Of a DNA stretch of 64,000 bases, positions 44,974-56,505 are shown piece after piece. The stretch is from Arabidopsis thaliana (taxonomy: Eukaryota; Streptophyta; Magnoliopsida; Brassicales; Brassicaceae): positions 12,958,101 through 13,022,100 of the forward strand of contig NC_003074.8 of the NCBI RefSeq assembly GCF_000001735.4. Direction: 5' to 3'. Every line of letters begins with the position of its first letter. Position 1 is the stretch's first letter. A program made the position numbers and the translations under genes. A model generated the notes under the pieces. It saw only the letters and a list, made by a program, of their open reading frames with translations. It did no database searches and was not told where the DNA came from.

Positions 44974-47900
44974 CTAAAGATTCTTAAAAACTTCTTTGAA
45001 AACTACATTTTTTGTTTGCTTTGGTGGCTTACCTTCATCATCCACAATCAGAATCTTTAATCCTGACTTTGATGTAACTCTGGATATGGCAACATAAAGT
45101 TGGCCGTGTGAAAAGCAAGGCCTAGGTAGAAAAATACCTACTCTTTTCAAAGATTGTCCTTTGCTTTTGTTGATAGTCATTGCAAAGCAAACAGCTAAAG
45201 GTAGTTGTGTTCTTCGCATTCTAAATGGCAACTTTGTGTCTGATGGTGTTAGCTTCAATCTTGGAATCCATACTAAATGACCAGCTCTGTCACCGGTTAG
45301 AATCATTGCTTGCAAAATGAATGGACCCATTTGCGTGATCCGTAACCTTGTGCCATTCATTAGACCACCTATAGGATCAATATTTCTGAGCAACATCACA
45401 GGACAACCAATTTTTAGACGAAGCTTATGGTTAGGTAACCCTGAAACTTTAACACTATTCAAAAAGTTAGGAGTCAATGCCGGATTATTTCTACAACCAA
45501 TGTCAGCTGGGTCTATATTGTCTGAACTTAGGAATGTAAACTTCTCTCCTGAAAATTAAAATTTTGGTTAGTTACAGTTATAGAAGAAATAGGAAATACA
45601 AACACTATTAATATAAGTAAATAAAGTATCAAATCAATGCTTCTGAATTAGTAATAACCTTGGAGGTTATCAAGCATGATCTCATTTATTTGGTTGACAT
45701 CTTCGTTGGTGGGACATAATATTGCTCTTTCTTGGAAAACACTGGATCCTTTTCTTCATGTATCTTTGTAATATCTCCATATATCTCTGTGCATATGGCT
45801 TGTATTGGATCTTTTGCTTTCGTAATAAAAAATTCAGAAGGAATATCGATCAAAGCCTCCCCATCATTAGGCTCGGCAATTCTACCGTCAACTACTGCTA
45901 ATATCCACTCTGAAAACTCTTTAATATCTTTCGCTTCACTAACACTCAAACCTTCAGAATAAAGACGCATATTCTTTGTCAGAGTCAATACTCTGCAATG
46001 ACTCCATAGGTAAGATGAATTAAGGGCAGACATAACTATGTCTTGCTTATCAGCACCGGGGATTACTGGTAGAACTTGTCTAAACTCACCTCCAAAGACA
46101 ACAACCTTGCCACCAAACGGTTTGTTATCACCCTTACCACAAATATCTAACAAACTCCTATCCAATGACTGAAAACAGTGTCTGCTTATCATTGGAGCTT
46201 CATCCCATATAATCAGAGAAGCTTCTTTGACTAAATTTGTCCTATCTGAACCAGCTTTCATATTACATGTAGTAAACTCATTAGGATTAAGTGGAATTCC
46301 AAACCTAGAGTGAGCTGTCCTACCTCCTTCTAAAAGGAGAGAAGCAATACCACTGGAAGCAACGTTAAGAACAATGTCACCCTTTGACCTAAGTGCAGCA
46401 GAGAGTATTTTCCAAAAAAATGTTTTTCCTGTTCCTCCAAATCCATAAACAAAAAATACTCCCCCAATGTTTTCATGCACTACACCAATAATGTTATCGT
46501 AAATAGACTTTTGCTCTGGAGTAAGCATTTTAATCCATTCGGCATGCTTTTTTGTCAAACTATCACGATTAAACCCTTTCTCATCCAAAATCAAGACATT
46601 AGTATCAAACCTAGGATCTCTAGGTACTTGTGGCATAGTCTTATATTATGTAAGTGAAGTACCATTCCTTCTTAAAATGTGATCTATCTCTTGTAGAGCA
46701 TATAATTTTTTCTCCTCATCAGACAAAATTAGATCTGTAAACAAACAGATAACTAAATGAGTTACAATTTAGCAAAGCAAGTTTATTATCAATATTGCAT
46801 TGTATAACAAAATGAGATAAAATTGAGGTTTTGAAATTATATTAGATGTTACCTGGTCTGTTGAAATATTTCCTTTTATCATTTTGAATATCTTCAGAGA
46901 GATGTTGTCACGTTGCAGCCCACACATTTTCAGGACCAATTAGAGAATCTAACATAATTATGAATAACTGACATAGATACCAACCACTGCTCCAAAAACT
47001 TGTTCTCTTTAAATCATCAATGTATTTCTGATCATTATTTAATAAGCATAATGCTTCACAAGCATCTTTCCACTCTTTATATAGCACACCATTAACTGTC
47101 CTTAGCTCTTCAAAACATCTTGGACTTGGCACAACATTGAGAAGTATTCTCAAATAATATCCATCTTCTATATCACGAGAACATGGAGCCATCTAGATCA
47201 GCCTTGTTTAACAATGTTTCTACTTCTTCATCCCTTTGAAATAAATAAATTGTTCCCCTGGCAAATGGAACGAAAGCTTCATCACAACAGTAGATCTATA
47301 ATGTATAGGATATTTTAATATTCTCCAGGTTGCTTTGCAAGCAGAAACATATATGAAATGCGAAATTATACAATCATAAGGAACATAAATAAATGTATTT
47401 AACAGGAATAATACTATTAAAATTTTAATTAAACATACCTGCAATTGAAATAGCCTTCGACTTCATTCTTCTTCTTTGGCTCTTATCCATCTGTATCAGC
47501 ATTGACCTTCTGTTTACCTTTTTCTTTATTTTTCGAATTTAGAGACGATTCAACAACAACAGTAACACGATCTGGTCCTTTATGAATATACTTGAATATG
47601 TATTTCATAGAACCTGATTGGTTACACCACACCACGTTGATGTGAGCTCTGTATCTCAATGAGGGATCTATTATAAGGAATGACATAACGGTTATCGCAT
47701 TTAAAGTCTTTCTTCTGAATAAAGTCATCTGTTATTCGCCTTCTGTATATTGGAAATCCTTCTTTATCAATAATTGTTTTTTGAATATGATCTTTCGGAT
47801 AAAACTTTGAACACTTTCCGTTTTCCATACATGGACATTTCGGGTTCACCACACCACAAGGACCATGAACCATCCATTTTCTTTATCACTTCAAATAGCT

Positions 47901-50033
47901 TAGGGTCTTTCAATTTGTCAGGAATCTCTTCTGATATAACTTTATCAATGTGCTCTGCTTTGGTCAACTTACACTTTGAATCCAACCAAATTAGTATATG
48001 AGCATGAGGGAGTGCTCTTTTTAAAAACTATATAGTATACATAGCTGCAATTACACAGAAAACATAATAATTAGTATAGTTATCATAAAAAATAATAGAC
48101 ATAATATTTCAGAGTAAATGAAACAAATTAAAATCTGCTTACATGTACTTGTCTTCCCTAGTATGTTTCTTTTAGTTAAATCAAGCATCAGAAAATCAAG
48201 TTTCATTTTGAAGATCTTGCATATAATCTCAGGTCTGTCATCAGCTCTCAAGTTTCGCTCACCACAAAACCTAATCAACTCTGGCCACTTTGGATTGCAA
48301 GTGAATGTGATAAAATAATCTGGAAACCCAAAATTTTTACACAATGCCATCACATCCAAATACATGTTCCTCATATATCTAGGACCACTTGTAAAAGTAG
48401 CTGGCAAAGAACATGCTAATCCTTGATCTTTCAAATTACTCTTTCCTTCCTCTGAAGCTTTTTGCACTGAATTGTAATTATCTGCCCTCAAACTACTATG
48501 GTTAATTTTGATGTAACCAAGCCGGTTTGATTCTATTGCTGTATAAGAATCCACCAAGAATTGCTGCCATAGCCTTCTGGACCTAAGTAAAATATGCTTC
48601 TCATGTTTCCTTTCGTGAATTCTTAAGGCAAACGATTGCCTTATAGATATGCACTTGTTCTTCTTAGTTTTACCAGCCCCTGTTTGATGTTTCTCCATGC
48701 CTGTTCAGAATCCATTTTCACCATAAGGGAACAAAATAGGATATTGTAGAGGAAGATAACAGGGGAGAAGTTCACTAATTATTTGTAGTTTCCCTGATTT
48801 CTCTTCCACTACTATATCTCTACATGGCATATCTATAGTGAAGTCTCCAGGAATCAACATGGCTACCTCTGATGCCGTTGGTACATTATACACCCTGCCA
48901 TCCGTTTCCCGTTTACTAACTATTCTCATATGCAAAGTCTGTTCTGGATTAGCATTGAACCTGTCCCTAGCAGTCCGTAAGTGTGATACATAAGGGTTGA
49001 CACTATTCAGCAATTTGATCACAGTATCAATAATTTCTTTTCTCAACTCTTTCTTTTTATACTTGTCAGCAGTAGCACCATTACTGTTAATAATCAAATA
49101 TATAAGCTCTAATGACATTTATGTTTCACAGGAAAAGAACATGAAGAGTTTCAAGATCATCATATATATCAGACTCTGAACCTAAAAAATAAGAAAAGAA
49201 TTTTGTTATACATCACATACTATAGTTTTTTTTAACAGCGAAGAATATGTAAATAACGCAGTTATGCTTAATATTTACCATCTGATTATCCATTACTGTC
49301 ACATTCTCCTAAATTCATTTGATTTCCTGATTGCAGAAATTCAGGAAGAATTGGATCATCCGTTCTGTCTCCTCGTCCACAATACAATGTGTGACGCCAT
49401 TTATCTGAAGAGGAATGTCATTGGTAAAGTTTCTAAACAATCTTTTATCCTTAGACGGGTTTGATGTCTCTCCTTCTTCAAAATTAGTTGTTGTGAATGG
49501 AGAACTTAGGTTGGAATTTGGTATATGATTTCCTGAATATAACAAAACGTTAGATAGTATTAAACGACATGAGACTCACCAAGTTTGTAAACCATGACTT
49601 ACCAAATGGATACTGAGAATCATTTGCATCTGAAGGTAGATTATCATCATATGTTAAATGCCTTCGATATGATTGAATAAGACTTGGAAGATCGATTCCT
49701 GCTGCATTGTTAACATTTCATAAATAAATTTTGTTAAATGTAGTTATGTTATATAGGACAACATATAAAGCTTAAATATATAATATAGATTGATCTGTAA
49801 ACTTAACTTATTTTTGGTGTTAAACACGACTGCAAAGTGCGAGGCGTTTGCCTAATGCTTGGTGTATGAACTCTTTGATTTGTAATATCACTTAGAACCC
49901 TATTAAAAACAGAACTAACTGGCACTAATTTCTTCACACTTGGTCCATTGAATGACGGAGGTGTATTTTCAGAAGCTTCTCCATGTCTAAACCGCTTATC
50001 ATATGTGTTTTGAATAAATTTACATGGAAACAA
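44974..50033 (-). pseudogene. Helitron 2 RepHel
   Basis: N-terminal exons lie at about 50033-49315 (VSSVFNRVLSDITNQRVH; INGVTHCIVDEETERMI). The Helitron-like N domain is at 49118-48130 (MPCRDIVVEE, FTSGPRYMRNMYLDVMAL, FITFTCNPKWPELI), the HUH motif at about 48020 (RALPHAHILIW) and the Tyr region at about 47600 (YIFKYIHKG). The PIF1-type helicase (46636-44974) has an intact Walker A GFGGTGKTFFW, Walker B IIWDEAPMISR, FGGEFRQVLPV, and C-terminal TINKSKGQSL and LYVAISRVTS. Damage: TGA for R after GENGF (about 48704), TAG for E before FLKRALPHA (about 48030), frameshifts near 47885, 47650 and 45700. The helicase part itself is nearly clean. One helicase motif has K where Q is usual (KSKGQ for KSQGQ). 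Confidence 0.88.
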
Positions 50034-50453
50034 TTATTAATTGGTTACATGATCCAATTTATTGATCTTTGTCTATGTAAATATGGTTATTTTGTTTTCT
50101 TAAAGAGAATTCGATTATTCAATTTATAATCTATGAAGATCTTTTTCTGTTTATAGGATCAACTCGAGGACTAAAGGAAATCATTGTGGTTGTGAGAGTC
50201 TCAAGTGGTATGAATTCTTCTCAAGTCTATAAGCCATTGACTACTTATTTTAAAGTAAATTCTTGTTTGTTATATAAAAAATAAGTTATTAACATTTGAT
50301 AGGAAACTTTTGATTAAACATAAATTAATATACATCAAATAAAGCATTCTTAGACCATTACAAAATAGAATAGAATCCACACGTTAAGAGAGACAAAAAG
50401 AACAGAGTTTTACTTCAAAAAACTAAAAAAAAAACACAAACTTCATCATAGAT

Positions 50454-51732
50454 TTAGTTCTCCTCAACGACCTCCATCTTTACATCGTCCTTATCATCTT
50501 CAATCATGTATCTGCGTCTGCATTTCAAAATCATCTTGGCAATTAGTAATGTTAACAATTAAAGTATAAAAATAAGCAAAAATATGTATACTTACAGCCA
50601 AGTTGGTATATCAATTTCTTCGAATTTAGGATCGATGTATAGCTTTGAAAAGCCACATTCACTCATGAGAACATTCTTACCTGTAATTTTTTAAAAAAGT
50701 TTTCTATATTAACATGAAGATAGAATCTATAGTATTACTTAGAAGTAAAATTCAAAGTAATCACCATGATAATTTGTGATTCTCCAGTTTTGGAGAACAG
50801 CGACAATAGGTTCATAATTGTAAGTAATCAAACTGATTCTCTTTGACCAGTGGTTCACAAACCACTTACATATCCTACCAACAGCAATACAAATTATCTC
50901 TTTTCCCCTATTACAGAAAACTCAATATCATCACTAATAAGATTATCAATGATTATCTTCTAAGAGTAGAAATAGACTAAGATATATTTCCTTAAGAAAA
51001 GACTTACACGTTGTCCGCAATCATGAATTTCACATATCTTGCTTCATAATTTGTCTCTCTCTGACGACATACAAATGGGAATCTCCTAATGTTATAAACC
51101 CTTGTAATAATACCCATTGCATCTGAAACGTTTAATATAGAGTAAGTTGTCAGGAATATATAACAATTCAGTGAAAATAACTTATAGAAAACAGACCACA
51201 AGATGATCTCAAATAGAAAATAAGAGATTACCAGACACAAACTCCATATCCTGCGGTGCAGCATTCTTAACATCGCTCGGAGCCGCAAACTAAAAAAATC
51301 TACTTGTTGAAAGTGAAGGAACATGCCACATGTTTGTTTCTCTGAGAAACTTGATGTGTTTTGAACAAAATGAGTATCTAACAGGCATGGTATTAACCAC
51401 AACTCGAAAGTCGGACATGTAATACCAACACCCCCTTTGAGTACATCCTTCTACTTCCACAGAATGGTGCCTTCTTGAATAGTAGCATCAATTCGATTAT
51501 AATACATAAAAATTTCAAAATTATTAATTTTAGAAATTTAGGGTTTCAAATTCCATCAAGTCACATTGTAAGATATGCTAATTTATAAACTTACCTTTGA
51601 ATCGATCAGCATCATCGTGGTTACAACACCATCTCGCGGTGGATTATGATGGCAGAGACCAAGAATCTTCACATAGACAAGCCATTTAGTGCTGTAGACA
51701 CCTATGTCAGATAAAAGGTTCATCCTCTCCAT
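50454..51732 (-). pseudogene. OB-fold gene C of Helitron 2 (RPA-related, DUF223-like)
   Basis: ATG at 51732 begins MERMNLLSDIGVYSTKWLVY, then MMLIDSK before the first intron. The later exons give a block with GCWYYMSDFRVVV, then DAMGIITRVYNIRRFPFVCR, ETNYEARYVKFMIAD, ITYNYEPIVAVLQNWRI and CGFSKLYIDPKFEEIDIPTW. The last exon is acidic (MIEDDKDDVKMEVVEEN), ending at 50454-50456. The layout matches genes A and B exon by exon. This kind of OB-fold protein is common in Brassicaceae and related to RPA1; the cellular role is unknown, with single-strand DNA binding the likely activity. A TAG interrupts exon 2 (SRFF-stop-FAAPSD, about 51293) and the start of exon 2 is poorly preserved. Confidence 0.7.
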
Positions 51733-52577
51733 TGAGATTGATAACTCCAGTCGGTCTCTAAATTAGAGGAAGAATCTAAGAAATTAAAAGAAATTTGTAA
51801 ACACAAAGTCGGAATTGTCTATTTTATAGCAGATTGAAGAGTTGCAATCATAGAGAAAACAGTTTTAGAACATCTAAAATCGAGAAACTGAAACGTTATA
51901 TACTGATTAATATTATTAGTATATAGATATAATATATGATTTTAAGTGTAATCTTTCCATTTTTGTTATTTATACTAACTCAATATATTAGAGAGTATAT
52001 TCTAAGAATATTTTAGTTAAGTAATCATATATTGTTATGGAAAGATTATATACATATTGATACTATATATGAAATTATAATTTAGGCTTGTATTGGAGGT
52101 TTCGATTGTTATAATTTTACTTTTTATGTAATAAAATTTGATTTAAATTACTTAGTTCATATTAGCATATTTTTCCTTGTCTACAGATGAAGAGCTAAAA
52201 AGTGGAACTCATTATCTCCATCTAAGGTTAGATACTAAGAACTCTTATATTGCATAAGTCTATGTTCTGTAAATATGAACTTAGTTATTGTTATATAAAA
52301 TAGCCGGATATTTAGAATTTTCAACTATTTATTTTGAAACTCTACACTTGATTCTTACCTGCTTAAAGAAAATAGTAACTTGCAGTTTCAAATAGGAAAA
52401 AGATTAAACTGAAACCATCTCTACCAAAAAGAAAACAATGTATGATAAGTCAAACAAACATTCCAACAATAGTTCAACAGATGAAACCAAAATCAACTTA
52501 AAAATGAACAGTTTGATTTTTAAAAGCAATGTAAATTGCTTATACAAATCCTTGGAAAGACGAATCTGACTCTAGGA

Positions 52578-53860
52578 TTAGTCCTCAGCAACATACTCAA
52601 TCCTCTCTTCAACAAACCCATCCGGTTCACATCCAAAAAAATTGTTGTAACAAAAATATAAAAAGATGTCATTTTGACTTGAATAGTTAGTATCTAATGA
52701 ATAAAAACAAATTATCTAATGTCTTTCACATACATGTAACATGTTACATCAAAGTCTGTAAAAGATTCCTCAATGAAGATCCTTGAACACCCATACTCGT
52801 TGATTAAGGCCTTAGATCCTATAATATTTGTTATAATTCTGGTGATTAGTTATAGATCACAGGGTTTAACATTTGACATGAATGTGACTAACATATTAAC
52901 GAATTTCCACTAACCTTTAAACATAGAGGTTCTAAAGAACCGGAGGACTGTAGTGATTGGCTCGTACTTATAACTTTTCATACCAATAAGTCGATCAAAC
53001 TTTGACAGAAAAGATCCACACGCACTCCCTCTAGCAACACATGTTATGATCCTATCACTACAACCAACAAAAATACAAATTTATCATACTACACATATAT
53101 GTCTGTTCCTAATGAATTTCAATACCAATATACATCAATGATTGTTAACTTACAGATTATCTCTGATGGTAAATGTCACATATCTGGCTTCATAGTCTGT
53201 TTCCCCTTCACGACAACAATATGGAAACCTCGACACAGTTGAGACAGTTGATATGACTCCAATAGCATCTAACATTAACAGAACAGTAACTCAGATTTAA
53301 TCAAAATCTTAGTACTAAGGAATTACAATTGCAAGAAACCATAAACTATATAAATAAGGCTTATATTACCGGTTATATAATCCTCGGACTCAGCATTGAC
53401 TTCATCAGCATGGATGAATTGGAAAGAACTTTCTTCAGCTCTATCACTTATAGGCCACATTTTAGTGTTCCACATAAACTCGATTTCATAATGAAAATCT
53501 GAGTACTTAGGTATTGTTGTTGCTCTCTTCAATCGAAAGTCAGCAAAGTAATACCACTTTCCTTCAAATAGGCTAGGCTTGAAATTATTCAAATAATCGC
53601 CCCAAGGTACTCTAGCATCGATTCTGTTTCCCTGAATAAAAAGAGAACCGTATAAAATTCTTTGAACAATAATAGAAAGAAAAAAACAAAATAACAACCA
53701 AAACCAGATCATAGTTACTCACCTTCACATCAAAGAGGATCATGGTAGTAGGAGTTCCACAGATCATAGACTGATTGTCTCAGATGCTTAAGATTTTCAC
53801 TTATAGGACATGATTGTTCCTGTGTAAATTTAGATCAGGGATATAATTTCTCTCGGCCAT
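52578..53860 (-). pseudogene. OB-fold gene B of Helitron 2 (RPA-related, DUF223-like)
   Basis: ATG at 53860 begins MAERNYIPDLNLHRNNHVL, then two stops in the first exon (before VKILSI and before DNQSMICG), then TTMILFDVK. Exon 2: GNRIDARVPWGDYLNNFKPS, FEGKWYYFADFRLKRATTIP, DFHYEIEFMWNTKMWPI. Exon 3: DAIGVISTVSTVSRFPYCCR, ETDYEARYVTFTIRDN. Exon 4: SYKYEPITTVLRFFRTSMFK. The end is acidic (VEERIEYVAED) with a stop at 52578-52580. Its exon plan equals those of genes A and C, so the three arose by tandem duplication. Apart from the exon 1 stops the remaining exons are open, with conserved splice borders. Confidence 0.75.
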
Positions 53861-54498
53861 TGGAAGTTTGAATGGTTCTTCCTCAGATTTCAGAGAGAAG
53901 ATAGATTGATGGAAGTTAACCTAATATTGGTCTTATATATATATTGAAGAAGCACGAGGAAAGTTGAATAGATTCAGTGAATATATATGAAAGCTTTCTT
54001 GCTATATATCCGTTCAAATCATTTAGTCAATATCTAATTATGTGCTAACCGATTCTGTAGCCAATCACAATATAGAAAAGTTTTTTTGCTAATGATTGCT
54101 GATATGTTAAGTAGATAATGACGATAAAATATTTGGATTCAGCAAGGATATAAATAATGGTTGATTATGTTTTAATTCCAAAACGAATTTTTCAATATTT
54201 AATCAAACAATTTAGTTAATATATACTAACATTGTTGCCTTACTAAAATTTCAGGAATTTGAAGTCGGAGAAGATAGCACAATGCATTAAGGTTAGATGA
54301 TTCTTCTTTTACTCTTGTCATTAAAGTTATCATGGGCTTTAATACATTTCATGCTAGAAGTTGTTAAACATAAGGATACATAAGCAAACTTTACTAAAGT
54401 AGTCACAGGAAATCCAACTTACAACATATGAAAATAAACATAGTTCATAAAACATAGCACAATTGATTTCTTATACAAATCAATGAGCATATTATAAT

Positions 54499-55855
54499 TT
54501 AGAAATTGGAATCCACACTCTCCATGAAAATGTCAACATCCTCATCATCTGATCCTACAAAGTTACTCCTACGAAACAGATACCAAAAACATATAAAGTT
54601 AATGTCTATATATACTTGTTATGGAAGATACGATACATGGAATAAGGCTGTAGATTAAAGATAGTTGTTCTTGTCGATTCCTCAAAAATTTGGATCAATG
54701 TGAACCTTTGAACAACCATAAACACTTACCAAGCATGGTTTTCCTGTTAACCATTCACAAGAATTTGAAAATCATAAATATCATGATCTCGAGATAATTC
54801 AGACTAATAAGTAATAAGAAACGCACCTTCAAACTCTGAAATTTTCCAAAAACGCAGAATAATCATAACTGGCTCCATCTTAAAATTAGGTTCACTTATT
54901 TTCTTGTACCATTTTCTTTCAAACTTTTCACAAGAACTTCCTACATCAACACATTTGATGTACTTGTGCCTATAATATGAAGTGTACTCAGAAAATATTC
55001 GAAAAGTCCTAACTATCTCTCTTAATAGCATAGAAAGTAAAAAAACTTACGTAGAATCTTTCATAGTGAAAACCACGTATCTTGATGCAAAGTCACTCTC
55101 CCACTCTTTAGCAACCCAAGGTATCTTCCCGATGGGAGATATTGATTCAATTACTCCCATTGCATCTATAAATTGATAAAAACAAAGGTTCAAGTTTAAA
55201 TTTTATGATCTTTAGCCAAATTATATAATTCACTGTACTGAAAATAACTACTAAAATACTCATCAACAACAAATTTCTTTTGGATAGGAGCTGCGTGTTT
55301 GATAGTATGGAAATCAACACACTCAATGAAATGGTATCTACTCTTAGGAGCAACATGTTCCATTGTAGTCTTTTTCAAAAACTCAATTTGGAACACATGA
55401 GAAGAGAATCTTTCAAGTGGGTTAGCTACAACCACTTTGAAGTTTGAGAGTATATACCATTTTCCTTCTCTTAATGTAGAAATCATTTCTTCTTTGTATG
55501 CATGTCTTGAAGACTTAGCATCGATTCGATGTCCCTGAGATCATATATAAAATCTCAGTGAAGATATATAGAGTATTCAAAATCATAAGCATTGTCTTTT
55601 TTTAAAATATATAGAGTATAAAATCTCAGCGAAGATATTGCATGGATGTTTATATTCAAGAGATCTGGTAAATAACAACTAATCTCGAAATAAAAACTGC
55701 AAATAGATTTTTCATACCTTTTCATCAACTAAAATCATAGTAGGTTCTTCCCCGAAGTAATTAGGAGGCCAATTCCACAACCTCAGTAGCTTAACAAATA
55801 TAGAACTTTTGTTTTTTTTAGGACGCAAGTCAGAGAAGGTCTTGATGTTTGACAT
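54499..55855 (-). CDS. OB-fold gene A of Helitron 2 (RPA-related, DUF223-like), nearly intact
   Basis: ATG at 55855 begins MSNIKTFSDLRPKKNKSSIF, with VKLLRLWNWPP and TMILVDEK in exon 1 (donor GTATGA near 55717). Exon 2 has GHRIDAKSSRHAY, LREGKWYILSNFKVVVANPL, RFSSHVFQIEFLKKT. Exon 3 has AMGVIESISPIGKIPWVAKE and SDFASRYVVFTMKDS. Exon 4 has HKYIKCVDVGSSCEKF and EPVMIILRFWKISEFEG. Joining phases agree across the first four exon borders. In exon 5 one extra T in a T-run gives a stop at 54682-54684 after HIDPNF, which would remove the acidic tail (GSDDEDVDIFMESVD, stop at 54499). It is the least damaged gene in Helitron 2. It probably binds single-stranded DNA. Confidence 0.72.
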
Positions 55856-56505
55856 TTCCAGAACTCTTTTTTTTCAAAGTGTTTTCTCTTTTGTGGAAAA
55901 TGAATGAGATAAGGAGAGAGTCTATTGTTCTTTCCAATAAACGTAAGTTCTTATTTTTTCGAAATAAATTATATCAGAATTGAATTTTCAGATTTCAGCC
56001 AATGAATGATTACTCTTTTTGAATTTAGACAGATTTTTTTGTGGATTTCAAGATCCACTGATCTTTTAGATTTTTGAAAATACAGATTATTCACAATATT
56101 TCTTATATATCACATCTTACTTTTTCTTATATATATACTACAGATGCAAGTAGAATGAGGATAAAACAACACATATAATTCTCTATTTTCATATGTTTCA
56201 GTTTAACCTTGAAACCGATTGTTAGCAATTGTTAAGAAAATGAAGGTTGGTATAAGAGTATAAATATATAGTAAAATAACGATAGTGGAAGTCTTTCAAT
56301 AAAATACCTCAGAAAAATAGAAATACATGTAACTGTATAAAATTCTCTTAATACTTATTGAAAAACATGAGAGACATGAATAGTCAATAAAATAACAATT
56401 GAAAATGTTCTTAATACTTATTGAAAAACATAAACGAAGTCAGAAATTCCAACTTTTATTAAATCCAAAACAAACTAAAGACTGTGAAAACAGTATACTT
56501 AAATT

